Positions 5,981-15,700 of a DNA stretch of 64,000 nucleotides are shown here, piece by piece. The notes under the pieces were generated by a model. It searched no databases and was not told where the DNA came from. It saw only the letters and a program-made list of their open reading frames with translations. The DNA is from Chitinophagaceae bacterium (GTDB lineage: Bacteria > Bacteroidota > Bacteroidia > Chitinophagales > Chitinophagaceae), in NCBI GenBank assembly GCA_019747705.1, contig JAIEQM010000031.1, positions 1-64,000 of the forward strand. The letters are read 5' to 3'. Position 1 is the stretch's first letter; every line of letters starts with the position of its first letter. Both the position numbers and the translations under genes were made by a program.

Positions 5981-8900
5981 TTAACCACGTCCGACGGGGA
6001 CGTCTGACGTTTTCTTCCCAATCTCCTTTAACATCTCTTCCACGGCTTTTTCAATTTGTGTATCCTTACCATTAATGAAGGCGTCGTAAGGAAGGGTGAC
6101 ACGTACATCGGGCTCGAGTTGAAAATTTTCCAGGAGGCGCTGTTCTTTTACACCGTAATTACCAATCATGGGAATGCCAAATACCAGCGTGGGGTCAATT
6201 TGTGTTTCCCACCACACGGAGGTGCTGGTGCCAGGCACGGGCATACCAATGAGCTTGCCAATGGCTTTGGCACGGTAGGTATAGGGAAAGGTGTGTGCAT
6301 CACTGTAATTGCTTTCGCTCATGAGCACGCAACTGGGTTTGTACCATTTGCCCTGCGGCTCGCCACCTTCAGCGGTTTGTCCGTAGGGTTTGAAGGTGAT
6401 GTAATTTTTACCTGCCAGGAAATTGCTCAAATCTTCGTGCAGCCAGCCGCCACCGTTAAAACGGGTATCAACAATCAATGCTTTTTTATCAGCATTGCGG
6501 CCCAGCACTTCTTCATACACGGTGCGGTAGCTGCCATCGTTCATGCCCTGCACATGTACATAACCTACCTGCCCGTTGCTGAGTTTGTCCACCATCTTAC
6601 GCATCATGTTTACCCAGCGGTTGTAAAGTAATGTTTGTTCGGCACCTGGTACAATGGGTTTGGTGCTTTCTTCAAAACGTGTGTTGGTGGCGGGGTCAAA
6701 CACGGAGAGCAATACATTGCGGCCTGCTTTGCGGTTGAGCAGTGTAGCCCAGTCGGCACCGTTCGTAACGGGTTCGCCATCAATTTTTTCAATGGTCATG
6801 CCTGCTTTTATTTTACTGGTGGCAATATCCAGCGGACCGCCTTTGATGACTTCTGTAATTTTTAATCCATCACCTCCAATAAACTCATCGTAAAACAAAC
6901 CGAGGGATGCAGTTTGGTCGGCATTAGGGTTTTGCGGACTGTAGCGGCCTCCCGTATGTGATGCATTGAGTTCGCCCAGCATTTCACTTAAGAGTTCCTG
7001 GAAATCATAATTGTTGTTGATATGCGGCAGAAATTTTGCATAGGTTGTTTTCATGAGTTCCCAATCCACACCATGCAACGTGGGCACATAGAATTTCTTT
7101 TTCACCTGCCGCCATGCATGTTCAAAAATATAAGCACGTTCGCCGGCGGTGTTGAGCACCATTTCGCTGCGGATGATGATGGGTGTTTGTTTGCCGCTTT
7201 CGGTTTCGTATTTGAGCAAACCATTTTCGCTGATGATGAATAAACTCTTACCATCTGCCGATGCCGTGAAGCCTGCACCATTGCCCACACGGGTGAGGAT
7301 TTTTGTTTCTTTGGTGCGGGTGTTCATCTCCCACAAATCAGTATTGCGTTCATTGGTGGCCGTGTACCAGAGTTTTTCGCCATTGGCCGAGAGTATAAAG
7401 GCACCAAGGTTCATAGAGTTGGTGGTGAGGCGGATTTTGCGTTCATCAATATTTTCAAAATCGGGCTGCCAGTTTTTCTTGGCGATGGAATCTTTTACTT
7501 TTTGTGCGGAGTCTTTTTTTGTTTTGTCTTCTGTTTCTTTTAAGAGTGCATAATCTTCTTTGCTCAAACGAAAACGGTCAAAGGCATCCTGTTCAAAGAA
7601 GGCCATCATGATATCCACTTCACGTGAACCCTGGTAGGCCAATGATTTTCTTCCATATTTATCAGTAAACCAAACAATGGCTTTGCCATCAAGGCCAAAT
7701 ATTTGCCCACCATCCTGGAAACCGCTTTTTGAAATATCGTTTCCTGTTTTATCTGTACCATCTGCTTTGTACATCAGCACTTCACTGCTGCCATAGCGGC
7801 CTTTGCTGCTGCGGATGGAAATGTATTTACTGTCGGGACTCCATTCAAAATACTGGTCGCCATCAGCATACGAAAAATTATTGCCCATGGGTAAAATGGT
7901 GCGGCTTTGTTTGGATGCGATATTGTAAATACGAACCACATTCCTGTCTTCCAGGTAAGCAATTTCTTTTCCATCGGGTGAAACTTCGGGCTGAAATTCT
8001 TCTTTCTCTGTTGCCAGTACGGGTTCTTCTTTTAAAACAGTGGATGCATAGAAATAAGGTTCTTCTTTTCTAGTGATAGAAGTTTTATAAATATCCCAGC
8101 TTCCATTTCTTTCAGTTGAATAATAAAGTGTTTTACCATCAGCGCCAAACTCCACCATGCGTTCCTGCTGTGGTGTATTGGTGATGCGTTTAGTAATACC
8201 GCCTTCCACACTGGTAACAAATACTTCACCACGAAAAATGATGGCTACTTCTTTTCCATTGGGAGAAACGGAAAAATCGCCATTGGTGGCGGTAACGGGA
8301 ACAATTTTTTCTTCATTGGTTTTACTATCGCCTGTAATGCTGATGTTTATTTTTTTGGGTTCGCCGTCGTTTTTGAGCGTATAAATTTCTCCGTTCCATG
8401 TAAAACAAAGTGTATTATCATTTGCTTTGGTGAGATGACGAACGGGATGATTTTTAAAACGGGTGAGCTGCTGTTCTTCCACATCCAGTTTAATGGCAGC
8501 TTTGTAAATATTCTGAGCGCCATTTTTTTCTGACAAATAATAAATAAACTGACCGGTGTTGTTGAACACGGGTTCACGGTCTTCACCAACAAATTTGCTG
8601 AACTGTGTATAGGTTTTTGCTTTTGTATCGTAGAGCCAGATATCTCTTGTGAGTGATGATGTGTGATGTTTGCGCCAGGGGTCTTCGGTTCCTTTTCTGT
8701 CCTGATAGACAATCATACTGCCATCATTGTTGTATTGTGCATGTTCCATTCCTGTTGCTGAAAGTAAAATGCTTCTTCCACCTGTTGCAGAAACGGTGTA
8801 GAGCTGCAGAAACAAACGGCCTGCGGGGAAACGTGCATTGGTGTTCACCGTATGTCTGTTGCTGCCGAAGATGATGTTTTGATTGTCAGTTGAAAAATCA

Positions 8901-9238
8901 AAGGGATAATCATTGGCGGAATTGGTGGTGATGCGTTTGGCTTCTCCACCATTGGATGATATGGTGAACACATCAAAGTTGCCGTAACGATCGCTGGCAA
9001 AGGCGATGGTTTTTCCATCGTGGCTCCATACGGGTTGATAGTCGTGTGCTTCATGCATGGTGAGTTGGGTGGCGGGGCCGCCGCTGGCAGCTACTTTGTA
9101 TAAATCGCCTTTATAGGAGAATACAATTTCAGTTCCATCGGGTGAGATGGAGGGATAGCGGAGCCAGAGGGGAGTGGTTTGGGCGGATGATGAACATGAA
9201 CAACCGATGATTAAAAACAGCAGGACGAGCTTTTGCAT
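5981..9238 (-). CDS. Tricorn-like S41 peptidase
   Basis: This 1085-residue exported protein starts with a hydrophobic signal that ends in a Cys-rich stretch (IIGCSCSSSAQ), so it may be a lipoprotein. Residues of about 25 to 700 are TolB/WD40-type beta-propeller repeats (SPDGTEIVFSYKGDLYKV, SHDGKTIAFASD). A PDZ domain follows at about 770 to 860 (KIKAGMTIEKIDGEPV). The C-terminal S41 peptidase domain has DTRFNGGGWLHEDL and the nucleophile Ser979 in SNYSDAHTFPY. This order matches bacterial tricorn protease homologues, which degrade peptides. It likely acts in the periplasm or at the outer membrane. The gene is monocistronic as far as can be seen. Confidence 0.9.
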   Translation of the reverse strand: MQKLVLLFLIIGCSCSSSAQTTPLWLRYPSISPDGTEIVFSYKGDLYKVAASGGPATQLTMHEAHDYQPVWSHDGKTIAFASDRYGNFDVFTISSNGGEAKRITTNSANDYPFDFSTDNQNIIFGSNRHTVNTNARFPAGRLFLQLYTVSATGGRSILLSATGMEHAQYNNDGSMIVYQDRKGTEDPWRKHHTSSLTRDIWLYDTKAKTYTQFSKFVGEDREPVFNNTGQFIYYLSEKNGAQNIYKAAIKLDVEEQQLTRFKNHPVRHLTKANDNTLCFTWNGEIYTLKNDGEPKKINISITGDSKTNEEKIVPVTATNGDFSVSPNGKEVAIIFRGEVFVTSVEGGITKRITNTPQQERMVEFGADGKTLYYSTERNGSWDIYKTSITRKEEPYFYASTVLKEEPVLATEKEEFQPEVSPDGKEIAYLEDRNVVRIYNIASKQSRTILPMGNNFSYADGDQYFEWSPDSKYISIRSSKGRYGSSEVLMYKADGTDKTGNDISKSGFQDGGQIFGLDGKAIVWFTDKYGRKSLAYQGSREVDIMMAFFEQDAFDRFRLSKEDYALLKETEDKTKKDSAQKVKDSIAKKNWQPDFENIDERKIRLTTNSMNLGAFILSANGEKLWYTATNERNTDLWEMNTRTKETKILTRVGNGAGFTASADGKSLFIISENGLLKYETESGKQTPIIIRSEMVLNTAGERAYIFEHAWRQVKKKFYVPTLHGVDWELMKTTYAKFLPHINNNYDFQELLSEMLGELNASHTGGRYSPQNPNADQTASLGLFYDEFIGGDGLKITEVIKGGPLDIATSKIKAGMTIEKIDGEPVTNGADWATLLNRKAGRNVLLSVFDPATNTRFEESTKPIVPGAEQTLLYNRWVNMMRKMVDKLSNGQVGYVHVQGMNDGSYRTVYEEVLGRNADKKALIVDTRFNGGGWLHEDLSNFLAGKNYITFKPYGQTAEGGEPQGKWYKPSCVLMSESNYSDAHTFPYTYRAKAIGKLIGMPVPGTSTSVWWETQIDPTLVFGIPMIGNYGVKEQRLLENFQLEPDVRVTLPYDAFINGKDTQIEKAVEEMLKEIGKKTSDVPVGRG

Positions 9239-9280
9239 TTCTTTTTTGTTTTACGAATTTTTAGAACACCTCACCCCCAA

Positions 9281-9302
9281 CCCCTCTCCCTTCGGAGAGG
9301 GG
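9281..9302. repeat. Palindromic intergenic hairpin
   Basis: CCCCTCTCC and GGAGAGGGG form a perfect 9-bp stem around CTTC, preceded by CACCTCACCCCCAA. This sequence type is a familiar dispersed intergenic palindrome in several bacterial phyla. Confidence 0.65.
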
Positions 9303-9448
9303 GGAGAAAGCATTCATCTTTGTTTTAAAAGACGGGCTAAGTTAATAAACTGCGTGATGTGATTGCTGCCGATTATATGGGAATTGAACCGTTGGGAACA
9401 GAGGTATGTGAGGTAAAGGGATTGGAAAGAAAATTTCTTTGTTATTCG

Positions 9449-9515
9449 CCTCTGCGCCTTCCTTTCCTCTGCGTGAGATTTTTTTTGGCACGCAGAGGGG
9501 CAGAGTTCGCAGAGG
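9449..9515. repeat. Nested inverted repeat
   Basis: An inner stem pairs CCTCTGCGTG (9466-9475) with CACGCAGAGG (9489-9498). An outer pair, CCTCTGCG at 9449-9456 and CGCAGAGG at 9508-9515, encloses it. The structure looks like a mobile intergenic palindrome rather than a terminator, since it lacks a trailing T-run. Confidence 0.6.
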
Positions 9516-9747
9516 AAGAAATGATGCGCATTTGGTTTAGTGAAAATGAATAACCCAGGAAAATTTGTCCAGACGTTGTCTGAACAAATCAAACTATTAA
9601 AGAATTTTTTTGCTTGAATAAGTTCAAACCAAGTATGTTCGTTGAAAATGGCAGACAGTGCCTGCCAAATTAAACAGGAGCAACTGTTTTATAATTCTTA
9701 TGATATACTTACATAAACTTTCATCGAAATCAAATAAGTTTACAGTA

Positions 9748-10479
9748 ATGAATCCTCAACCTATCATATCTATTCTCAACCGTTATGCTGAAGGTTTTCA
9801 CCCCGTAGTTGATTTTGATGCAGCAAAAGATAAACTGCTGGCAATGGATTTTACGGCTTCCAATGAAGAACTCACAGGAGATATTATTGATGATACTAAA
9901 AAGTTCAGCATTTATGTAAATGAAAAACTCAAAACAGCGAATGCAAGGTTTGGCATTGGCGGTTATGCTGAGAACAGAACGGTGTACAGCAGAAGTGCAT
10001 TGTTTGGTGATACTGTTTCACTCAAGTTTGGAGAAGGCGTGAGCGGTGCTATGGAACCCCGACGCCTGCATTTGGGTGTTGATATTTGGGGGCCGGTTGG
10101 TACACCGGTTTATGCATTTATGGGTGGCATGGTGCATAGTGTTGGTTTCAACAATCATTTTGGTGATTATGGTGCTACGATGATTTTGAGTCATCAAATA
10201 GATACACATTCGTTTTATACATTGTATGGCCATATCAGTTTAAAAGATATACATAAAGTGGAAAGCGGCAAGTATGTAAACCGTGGTGAAGTGATTGCAC
10301 ATTTCGGCAACGCAAAAGAAAATGGCAACTGGCCGCCGCATTTACATTTTCAAATCATTATTGATTTGGAGTTGAAAGAAGGTGATTACCCGGGTGTGTG
10401 CAGGATGGGCGAGAAGGATTTTTATCTGAATAATTGTCCGGACCCGGATTTGATTTTGCAATTGAAGCGGTATGTATAG
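9748..10479 (+). CDS. M23 family metallopeptidase
   Basis: I chose the ATG at 9748 (MNPQPIISILNRY, 243 residues) because the 30 upstream residues of the longer frame are Lys/Ser-rich and not family-like. The C-terminal half is an M23 (LytM) peptidase domain: His108 and Asp112 in RRLHLGVDIWGP, YGHIS with His162, and HLHFQ with His200 are the expected zinc ligands and catalytic residues. M23 enzymes cleave peptide cross-links of peptidoglycan. No signal peptide is visible, which is unusual for a cell-wall hydrolase; a cytosolic or differently exported form, or another substrate, is possible. Confidence 0.85.
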   Translation: MNPQPIISILNRYAEGFHPVVDFDAAKDKLLAMDFTASNEELTGDIIDDTKKFSIYVNEKLKTANARFGIGGYAENRTVYSRSALFGDTVSLKFGEGVSGAMEPRRLHLGVDIWGPVGTPVYAFMGGMVHSVGFNNHFGDYGATMILSHQIDTHSFYTLYGHISLKDIHKVESGKYVNRGEVIAHFGNAKENGNWPPHLHFQIIIDLELKEGDYPGVCRMGEKDFYLNNCPDPDLILQLKRYV

Positions 10480-10485
10480 TATGTT

Positions 10486-10710
10486 TTAATAAGAAAGCAT
10501 CAGCAGTCCGCCGCAGGTGCCAACGCCAATTACCAGCAATATGCCTAATGAAATCAGCATGCCCTGTCCCCATACTTTTTTATTCACCCTTGTAATGAAT
10601 ACCAGTGATGTTACAAACTGTGCAAGTAATAAAAAGCCGTGTACAAAAAACCACAGGAAAAAAATGGCTGCCTGCTGATCTCCTTTTACCCTAGATGTGG
10701 GAATAAGAAA
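10486..10710 (-). pseudogene. C-terminal fragment of a small membrane protein
   Basis: This short frame codes for about 74 residues with two hydrophobic helices (one contains FLWFFVHGFLLLAQFVTSLV, the other LISLGILLVIGVGTCGGLLM) and ends in a natural stop. It has no start codon in its upper part and stays open right up to the TA at the edge of the MITE-like element, where an in-frame TAA is created. It therefore looks like the 3' end of a broken gene. I do not recognise the family. Confidence 0.5.
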
Positions 10711-10711
10711 T

Positions 10712-10893
10712 TAGGTATATACGCTTAGGTATTCCAAAAAAAATCACACGTGATGTTTTTAAGATGCCGTTATTTATAATTTTAAAGCTCATTGTTGATG
10801 TATTTACTATTAGACGATGGAAATCACAAATCGCTATTTTATCGAGCCAATTTTTTGCCGAAAAAAAATGGGCGACTTAAACGTATATACCTA
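10712..10893. mobile_element. 178-bp MITE-like element flanked by TA
   Basis: The ends GGTATATACG (10714-10723) and CGTATATACC (10882-10891) are perfect inverted repeats, extended with two mismatches to about 17 bases. Each end is flanked by TA, the target duplication used by IS630/Tc1-mariner elements. The inside codes for nothing. Gene fragments end at both edges. Confidence 0.6.
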
Positions 10894-10995
10894 TGAATCA
10901 AAAGGAATGGCCTGATAAAGCTGACCCAGCGGTGTATTATAAAATGCGGTTAACTGTAAATCCTGCTCATACTCAAATAATAAATTACGGTACAT
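10891..10995 (-). pseudogene. N-terminal remnant of an IS5/IS1182-like transposase
   Basis: An ATG at 10995 opens a 34-codon frame ending in FYNTPLGQLYQAIPFDS and a TAG contributed by the edge of the MITE-like element. The peptide aligns with the start of the transposase at 18748 (shared MY-N-LF, AF--T-LGQLYQ-IPF). The DNA just upstream (10996 to about 11060, minus strand) also matches the leader of that second copy, including CCCCGCAATGGCA. So this is the left end of a decayed IS of the same family. Confidence 0.6.
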
Positions 10996-11163
10996 TTGTG
11001 TAACATTTAGCTGCCCCGTTTTGTGCATTTTTTATGCCATTGCGGGGTTTTTGTTACACCTGTTTTGTCCACAAACCTAATACCACCGTGGATTACAATT
11101 TTACAGGATGACCCTGATTAACTCATCGTTTGGGAATAATAACAATTTTTCATGGTTCAGAAC
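10996..11163. other. Intergenic region carrying an IS left end
   Basis: On the minus strand this stretch holds the leader of the transposase remnant (conserved CCCCGCAATGGCA, complementary to 11030-11046). Beyond about 11070 I see nothing assignable before the stop of the SusD-like gene. Confidence 0.5.
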
Positions 11164-12597
11164 TTATTTGTCCCACCAAAGACGTTCGAAAATACCAGAA
11201 ACTTTCGGTACTTTTCCCGGGTTCTTATCAAGCTCATCCTGGGGGTATAATATCCTGCGAATAAATTCTGAAGCTACAGGAGTGCCTGCTAAAGTTTTAG
11301 GGATACTAAGCCAGGAGGGATAAGCAAAATTATGCCTTCTCAAGTCAGTCCATGTCTCTTCCTCCATCGTAAACATGGCTTTCCATTTTTCGGTCATTAT
11401 TTTCCCGATCGTAATAGTAGAAGATGATTCGTTGCCATAGGTGGCCAGATAAGGGGCTATTCTTGAATCACCGGGTGTATTTGCCACCAACTGAATTTGC
11501 TCTTTTACTGCGGCATTGTGTGCAGCAGCAGCCCTTGGCAAATTTCCTAATCTGAAAGCAGCTTCGGCTTCAATAAAAAGTAATTCAAAATAAGTGGCTA
11601 CCATGTGATCTGAGTTCGGTTTTCCATACCATCCATTTGGGCCTACGACTGAAAAATTTTCTGGTATAGCCCCGGTTCCATTGGCCTTACCTTTAAAACC
11701 AATAAATATCCCCTCAAATGAAACATCTGACCAATATGAATTTAACCGCGGATCGTTTTGTGATATAAGAGAGTCAATAAAATGTTTGGAGGCTACCAAA
11801 GCAGCATCGGTGTAAAGGATATACCATCTGTTGCTGAGTTCGGAAGTGCCTTCATATTTCATTTTCAGGTCTGTTGCAGAGCTAATACCAGCGGCCTTCG
11901 CTGCATCAACAAAGGCCAAAGCTTTTGTTGCACTTCCAATTGGATCAATCTTGCTTAAATGGTTTGCATATCTTGCTGCCAGCAAATTTGCGGATGCTTT
12001 CCACGCATTTACATTTCCCTTTAGAATAAAATCTCCATCAGCCAGTGAACGAAAGGAAGTTTTACCGAGGTCACTTATAGCTTCGAGCAGAAGCCTTTGA
12101 ATTTCGCTGTAAATGAATTCCTGGTCATCATAAGCGGGGAAAACATTATTAGGATCAAAAGCCTCTTTCCACGGGATTTTACCATACACATCAGTAAGTG
12201 TTCCCAGTGCAAGCGCAGTCATTACTTTTGCAGCGCCCACATAGTGCCATGATCCTTCTTTTGTAGCCTTGGCAATGATGTCTTTATAGGAATTTAATGG
12301 GCCAGAATATAAGCTGGTAAATAAAAAGCTAAAACTGCTATTATCTAAAACATACTGGTCCATATTTACGCCTGAAGTATAATACCCTGCAAAATGTTGT
12401 GTGAAAGGGCCCATAAATCCTTCCCTTCTACCACCAAAATTATCGAGCTGGGCATATAAGGCGCCCGAAAGGAGCACATTAACGGTTGCATTTTCTGGAT
12501 TGTTTTTGCTACTGTTTATTTCTTCAAATGACTTATTGCAACTTACATTTATAAGTATGACAAAAACCAAAAGAAATATTTTAATATTATTTTTCAT
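11164..12597 (-). CDS. SusD/RagB-like outer-membrane lipoprotein
   Basis: The 477-residue protein has a lipoprotein signal ending at Cys20 (FVILINVSC) and the SusD-like_2 pattern: NVLLSGALYAQLDNF near the N-terminus, a TPR-rich middle (LIEAEAAFRLGN-type repeat near residue 340) and a C-terminal segment with FIRRILYPQDELDKNP. SusD-family proteins sit on the cell surface as the lid of a SusC transporter and bind the nutrient. It follows the SusC-like gene by 109 bases, so both are one operon. The substrate cannot be predicted; no glycoside hydrolase or peptidase lies beside it in the window. Confidence 0.92.
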   Translation of the reverse strand: MKNNIKIFLLVFVILINVSCNKSFEEINSSKNNPENATVNVLLSGALYAQLDNFGGRREGFMGPFTQHFAGYYTSGVNMDQYVLDNSSFSFLFTSLYSGPLNSYKDIIAKATKEGSWHYVGAAKVMTALALGTLTDVYGKIPWKEAFDPNNVFPAYDDQEFIYSEIQRLLLEAISDLGKTSFRSLADGDFILKGNVNAWKASANLLAARYANHLSKIDPIGSATKALAFVDAAKAAGISSATDLKMKYEGTSELSNRWYILYTDAALVASKHFIDSLISQNDPRLNSYWSDVSFEGIFIGFKGKANGTGAIPENFSVVGPNGWYGKPNSDHMVATYFELLFIEAEAAFRLGNLPRAAAAHNAAVKEQIQLVANTPGDSRIAPYLATYGNESSSTITIGKIMTEKWKAMFTMEEETWTDLRRHNFAYPSWLSIPKTLAGTPVASEFIRRILYPQDELDKNPGKVPKVSGIFERLWWDK

Positions 12598-12706
12598 CTG
12601 AATAATTTTTTAAAAGTGATGAGGCTATCGTGTGCTGAAAGTCTTATTCATTGTTGTGTGTACGTATCGGCACAGGATGCTTTTATATAACTATTTTAAT
12701 CAAGAT

Positions 12707-15700
12707 CTAAAATTTTATACGTGCCCCAAGTTCAAATGACTTGGTGTTGGGGAAAACAAAATCGTCAAATCCCTGGATATTTCCAGTTCCATTTGCACTT
12801 ATTTCCGGGTCATTGCCGGAATAAGCGGTACGTAACCACGCATTTCTTGCTGTAAAAGTAAATTCAATCTCGCTAATTAATAATTTATTGAACCAGTCGG
12901 AAGGTAGCGAATATCCCAGGTAGATATTCCTTAACCTCCACCACGAAGCATCTTCTATAATATTTTCACCTACTCTTCTATAGGTATTTTGCCAGAAGGC
13001 GTTTGTAAGAGGAGCGCTAAGCTTATTGGGCGTGCCATCGGCATAAACTCCGCCCCAGTTTTTGGTAGCATTGGCATAAGGATCATTTGCCGCATAAAAT
13101 CTATTTTCCGTAATTTTTGCCAGACCCGAGTAAATTAATTGAGCGCCATAGCCATTCACCACATCGCCACCTTGCTTTCTTTCAAGCGTAAACCCAAATT
13201 TGATACCCTTATAATTAAGGCTGGATGAAATGCCGAGTACCCAGTCAGGATTGACATTGCCAATAATTACCCGTTGGCTGTTTCGTAAAGGCTGACCATT
13301 TGCATCAACTACAATGGGCGCTTTTAAATAGTTTGGATCTTTTTCTGTAACACCATAACGTTTATAAGGATAATCATACAGAGCGCCAAGTTGTTCACCT
13401 ACTTTGGCTACTACTTGTGCCTGGGCCCAATCTTCGCTTCCGCTACCCAGTATTACAAGATCACGGCCATTGGCGATATTTTCCACTCTCCCTTTGTTTC
13501 GGCTAAAGTTAAAGTTGGTATTCCAGGAAAGTCCTTTCACTTTTACCGGGTTGTTAATGGAAAGTTCTATTTCAACACCTTTGTTGCTAACAGTGCCAAG
13601 GTTATCGAGTTTATAGCTATAGCCTGTAGCTGTGGAGACCGGCACCTGAATAATCTGATCTTTACTCAGACGTGAATAATATGAAAAATTAAGGCCTAAC
13701 AGATTTTTAAAGAAAAGGGATTCAAATCCCACTTCTGTTTCCCTGGTTTTTTCCGGACGAAGATTTGGATTCCTTAGAAGCGTACTTTGGACAAATCTTG
13801 GCATTCCAAAAACATTGGGGTTATTCTTCAGATAAATATTTTTAAGGCTTTGTGTGGGGGCATCGTTGGCTCCATTGGCCAAAGAAGCTCTTAATTTCAA
13901 AAACGAAAGCCAGTCGGGTTTCACCAATTCCGAAACGATAAACGCAAGGTTTACCGAAGGATAGAAGAAACTGTTTTTGCTTTTGGGAAGTGTTGATGAC
14001 CAGTCATTTCGGCCTGTAATCCCCAGGTACAACATACGATCGTAACCAAAACTAACATCTCCAAAAGCGCCAATTAGCATTTTACCGTCATCGTTCTTTG
14101 TTACACTTTGATTTACTGTATTAGAAATATCGGGGAAGTTTGGCAATACAAACGATACCCCTCTGCTGGTAATGCCATCCTGCTTCCACCTGTAGATATT
14201 ATTCCCAACCAAATAACTAAGGTCCAATTTATTATTCAGCTTGTAATTTCCGGAAATGATAAAATCACTTGTTATATCATAGCTGGTCAACCTGTATTCA
14301 CTTATATCTCCTTTAATATTGGGGCTTTCTACTGATCCAATCGGACGTAATGCTGTTCTTAAATCATTATATGTATCCAGTCCCAGATTATAACTAATTT
14401 TCATCCAGGATGTAATATCCGCATCAAGTTTAATGTTGCCTATCAGCCTGTTTACCCTGTAATCCCCTCTTTCTTCGTTAGCAATCCATTGCGGGTGCGA
14501 TAGTTGATTACTAAACCAAACCTTATCACCATTTGCGTCTTTATAGGGATAAGTATTAACATCCCAGAAATTATTCCAAAACGGAAAAGTGGCTAAGATG
14601 CCATTCCCGATTCTTAAGCCTGATTGAGGATCAGGGCCATTTTGTCTCAACCGGTTACCACCAGTATTGATATAATTCAATTTGGTGCTCATTCTAAACC
14701 GGCTACTCAACCGGGTGCTTAAATTGACCAGGAATGAATATTTATCATAGTTTACAGATTTTACTATTCCCGTTTGATTTAAAGCTGAAAAGTTTACAAA
14801 GTAAGTTGTATTGTCGCTGCCTCCGCTCAGTGAAAGATTATGCTTTCGTGTATTTCCATTTTGCCAGAATCTTTTATAATTGTCTCTTGATGATGGAATG
14901 CGGGTTCCGGAAACATCTTCTGGCACACCGTCTCCATTGAGGTCGCTCAATGTAATCCCCGAACCAATGGCACCGGGAAATACTGGGTTACTGGCCAGGG
15001 CTGGCCCCCAACTCCATAAGGAGGTGTTATCATACCCACCATTGCTGCCCCTGGTAAAATTGTCTGTTAGCTCATGTAATTTATTTACAGTTTCAACTGA
15101 ATTTTTGTATGAATATTCTAAGCCCAAACCTTTTTTATTAGGCTTTCCTTTTTTAGTGGTAATTATCACCGCACCCCGGGCTGCCCTGATACCATACAAT
15201 GAAGTAGCTGCGAGTCCTTTTAGGACGGTCAGAGATTCAACCGTGTTTGGGTCAATGTCTATGGCCCTGTTCGCTGATGGTACTCCATCGCCACCTGTTG
15301 ACTCGTTGTTTATAGGAATTCCATCTATAACATATATCGGTTGGTTATTATAGCTTATGGATGATGACCCCCGAATAATCACATTGGTACCGCTACCGGG
15401 TTGTCCTCCTGAATTTTGAATCTGCACCCCAGAAAGTTTTCCGTTAACAGCATCGAGTAAATTTGAATTGCCACTGTTGCTGATCTGCTCTGCTTTAACT
15501 GCCTGGACAGCATACCCCAGTGAAGCCTTCGTTCGGGATATGTTCATAGCCGTGACAACAACATCAACTAAAGATGAGCTTATTAATACAAGCTGGATAC
15601 TTAAAGGTTTATTGATATCTTTTATTGTTACCTGCTTTTCTTCATATCCTACATAAGAAACCACCAGTATATTATCAGCAGCAGGAACCCGTAGTGTAAA

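Larger units (their letters stand above)
9239..9747. other. Intergenic region with nested inverted repeats
   Basis: No gene is supported between the tricorn-like gene and the peptidase start at 9748. Two palindromic elements are present and entered separately. The region between two divergent genes must also hold their promoters; I cannot place them with confidence. Confidence 0.5.
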
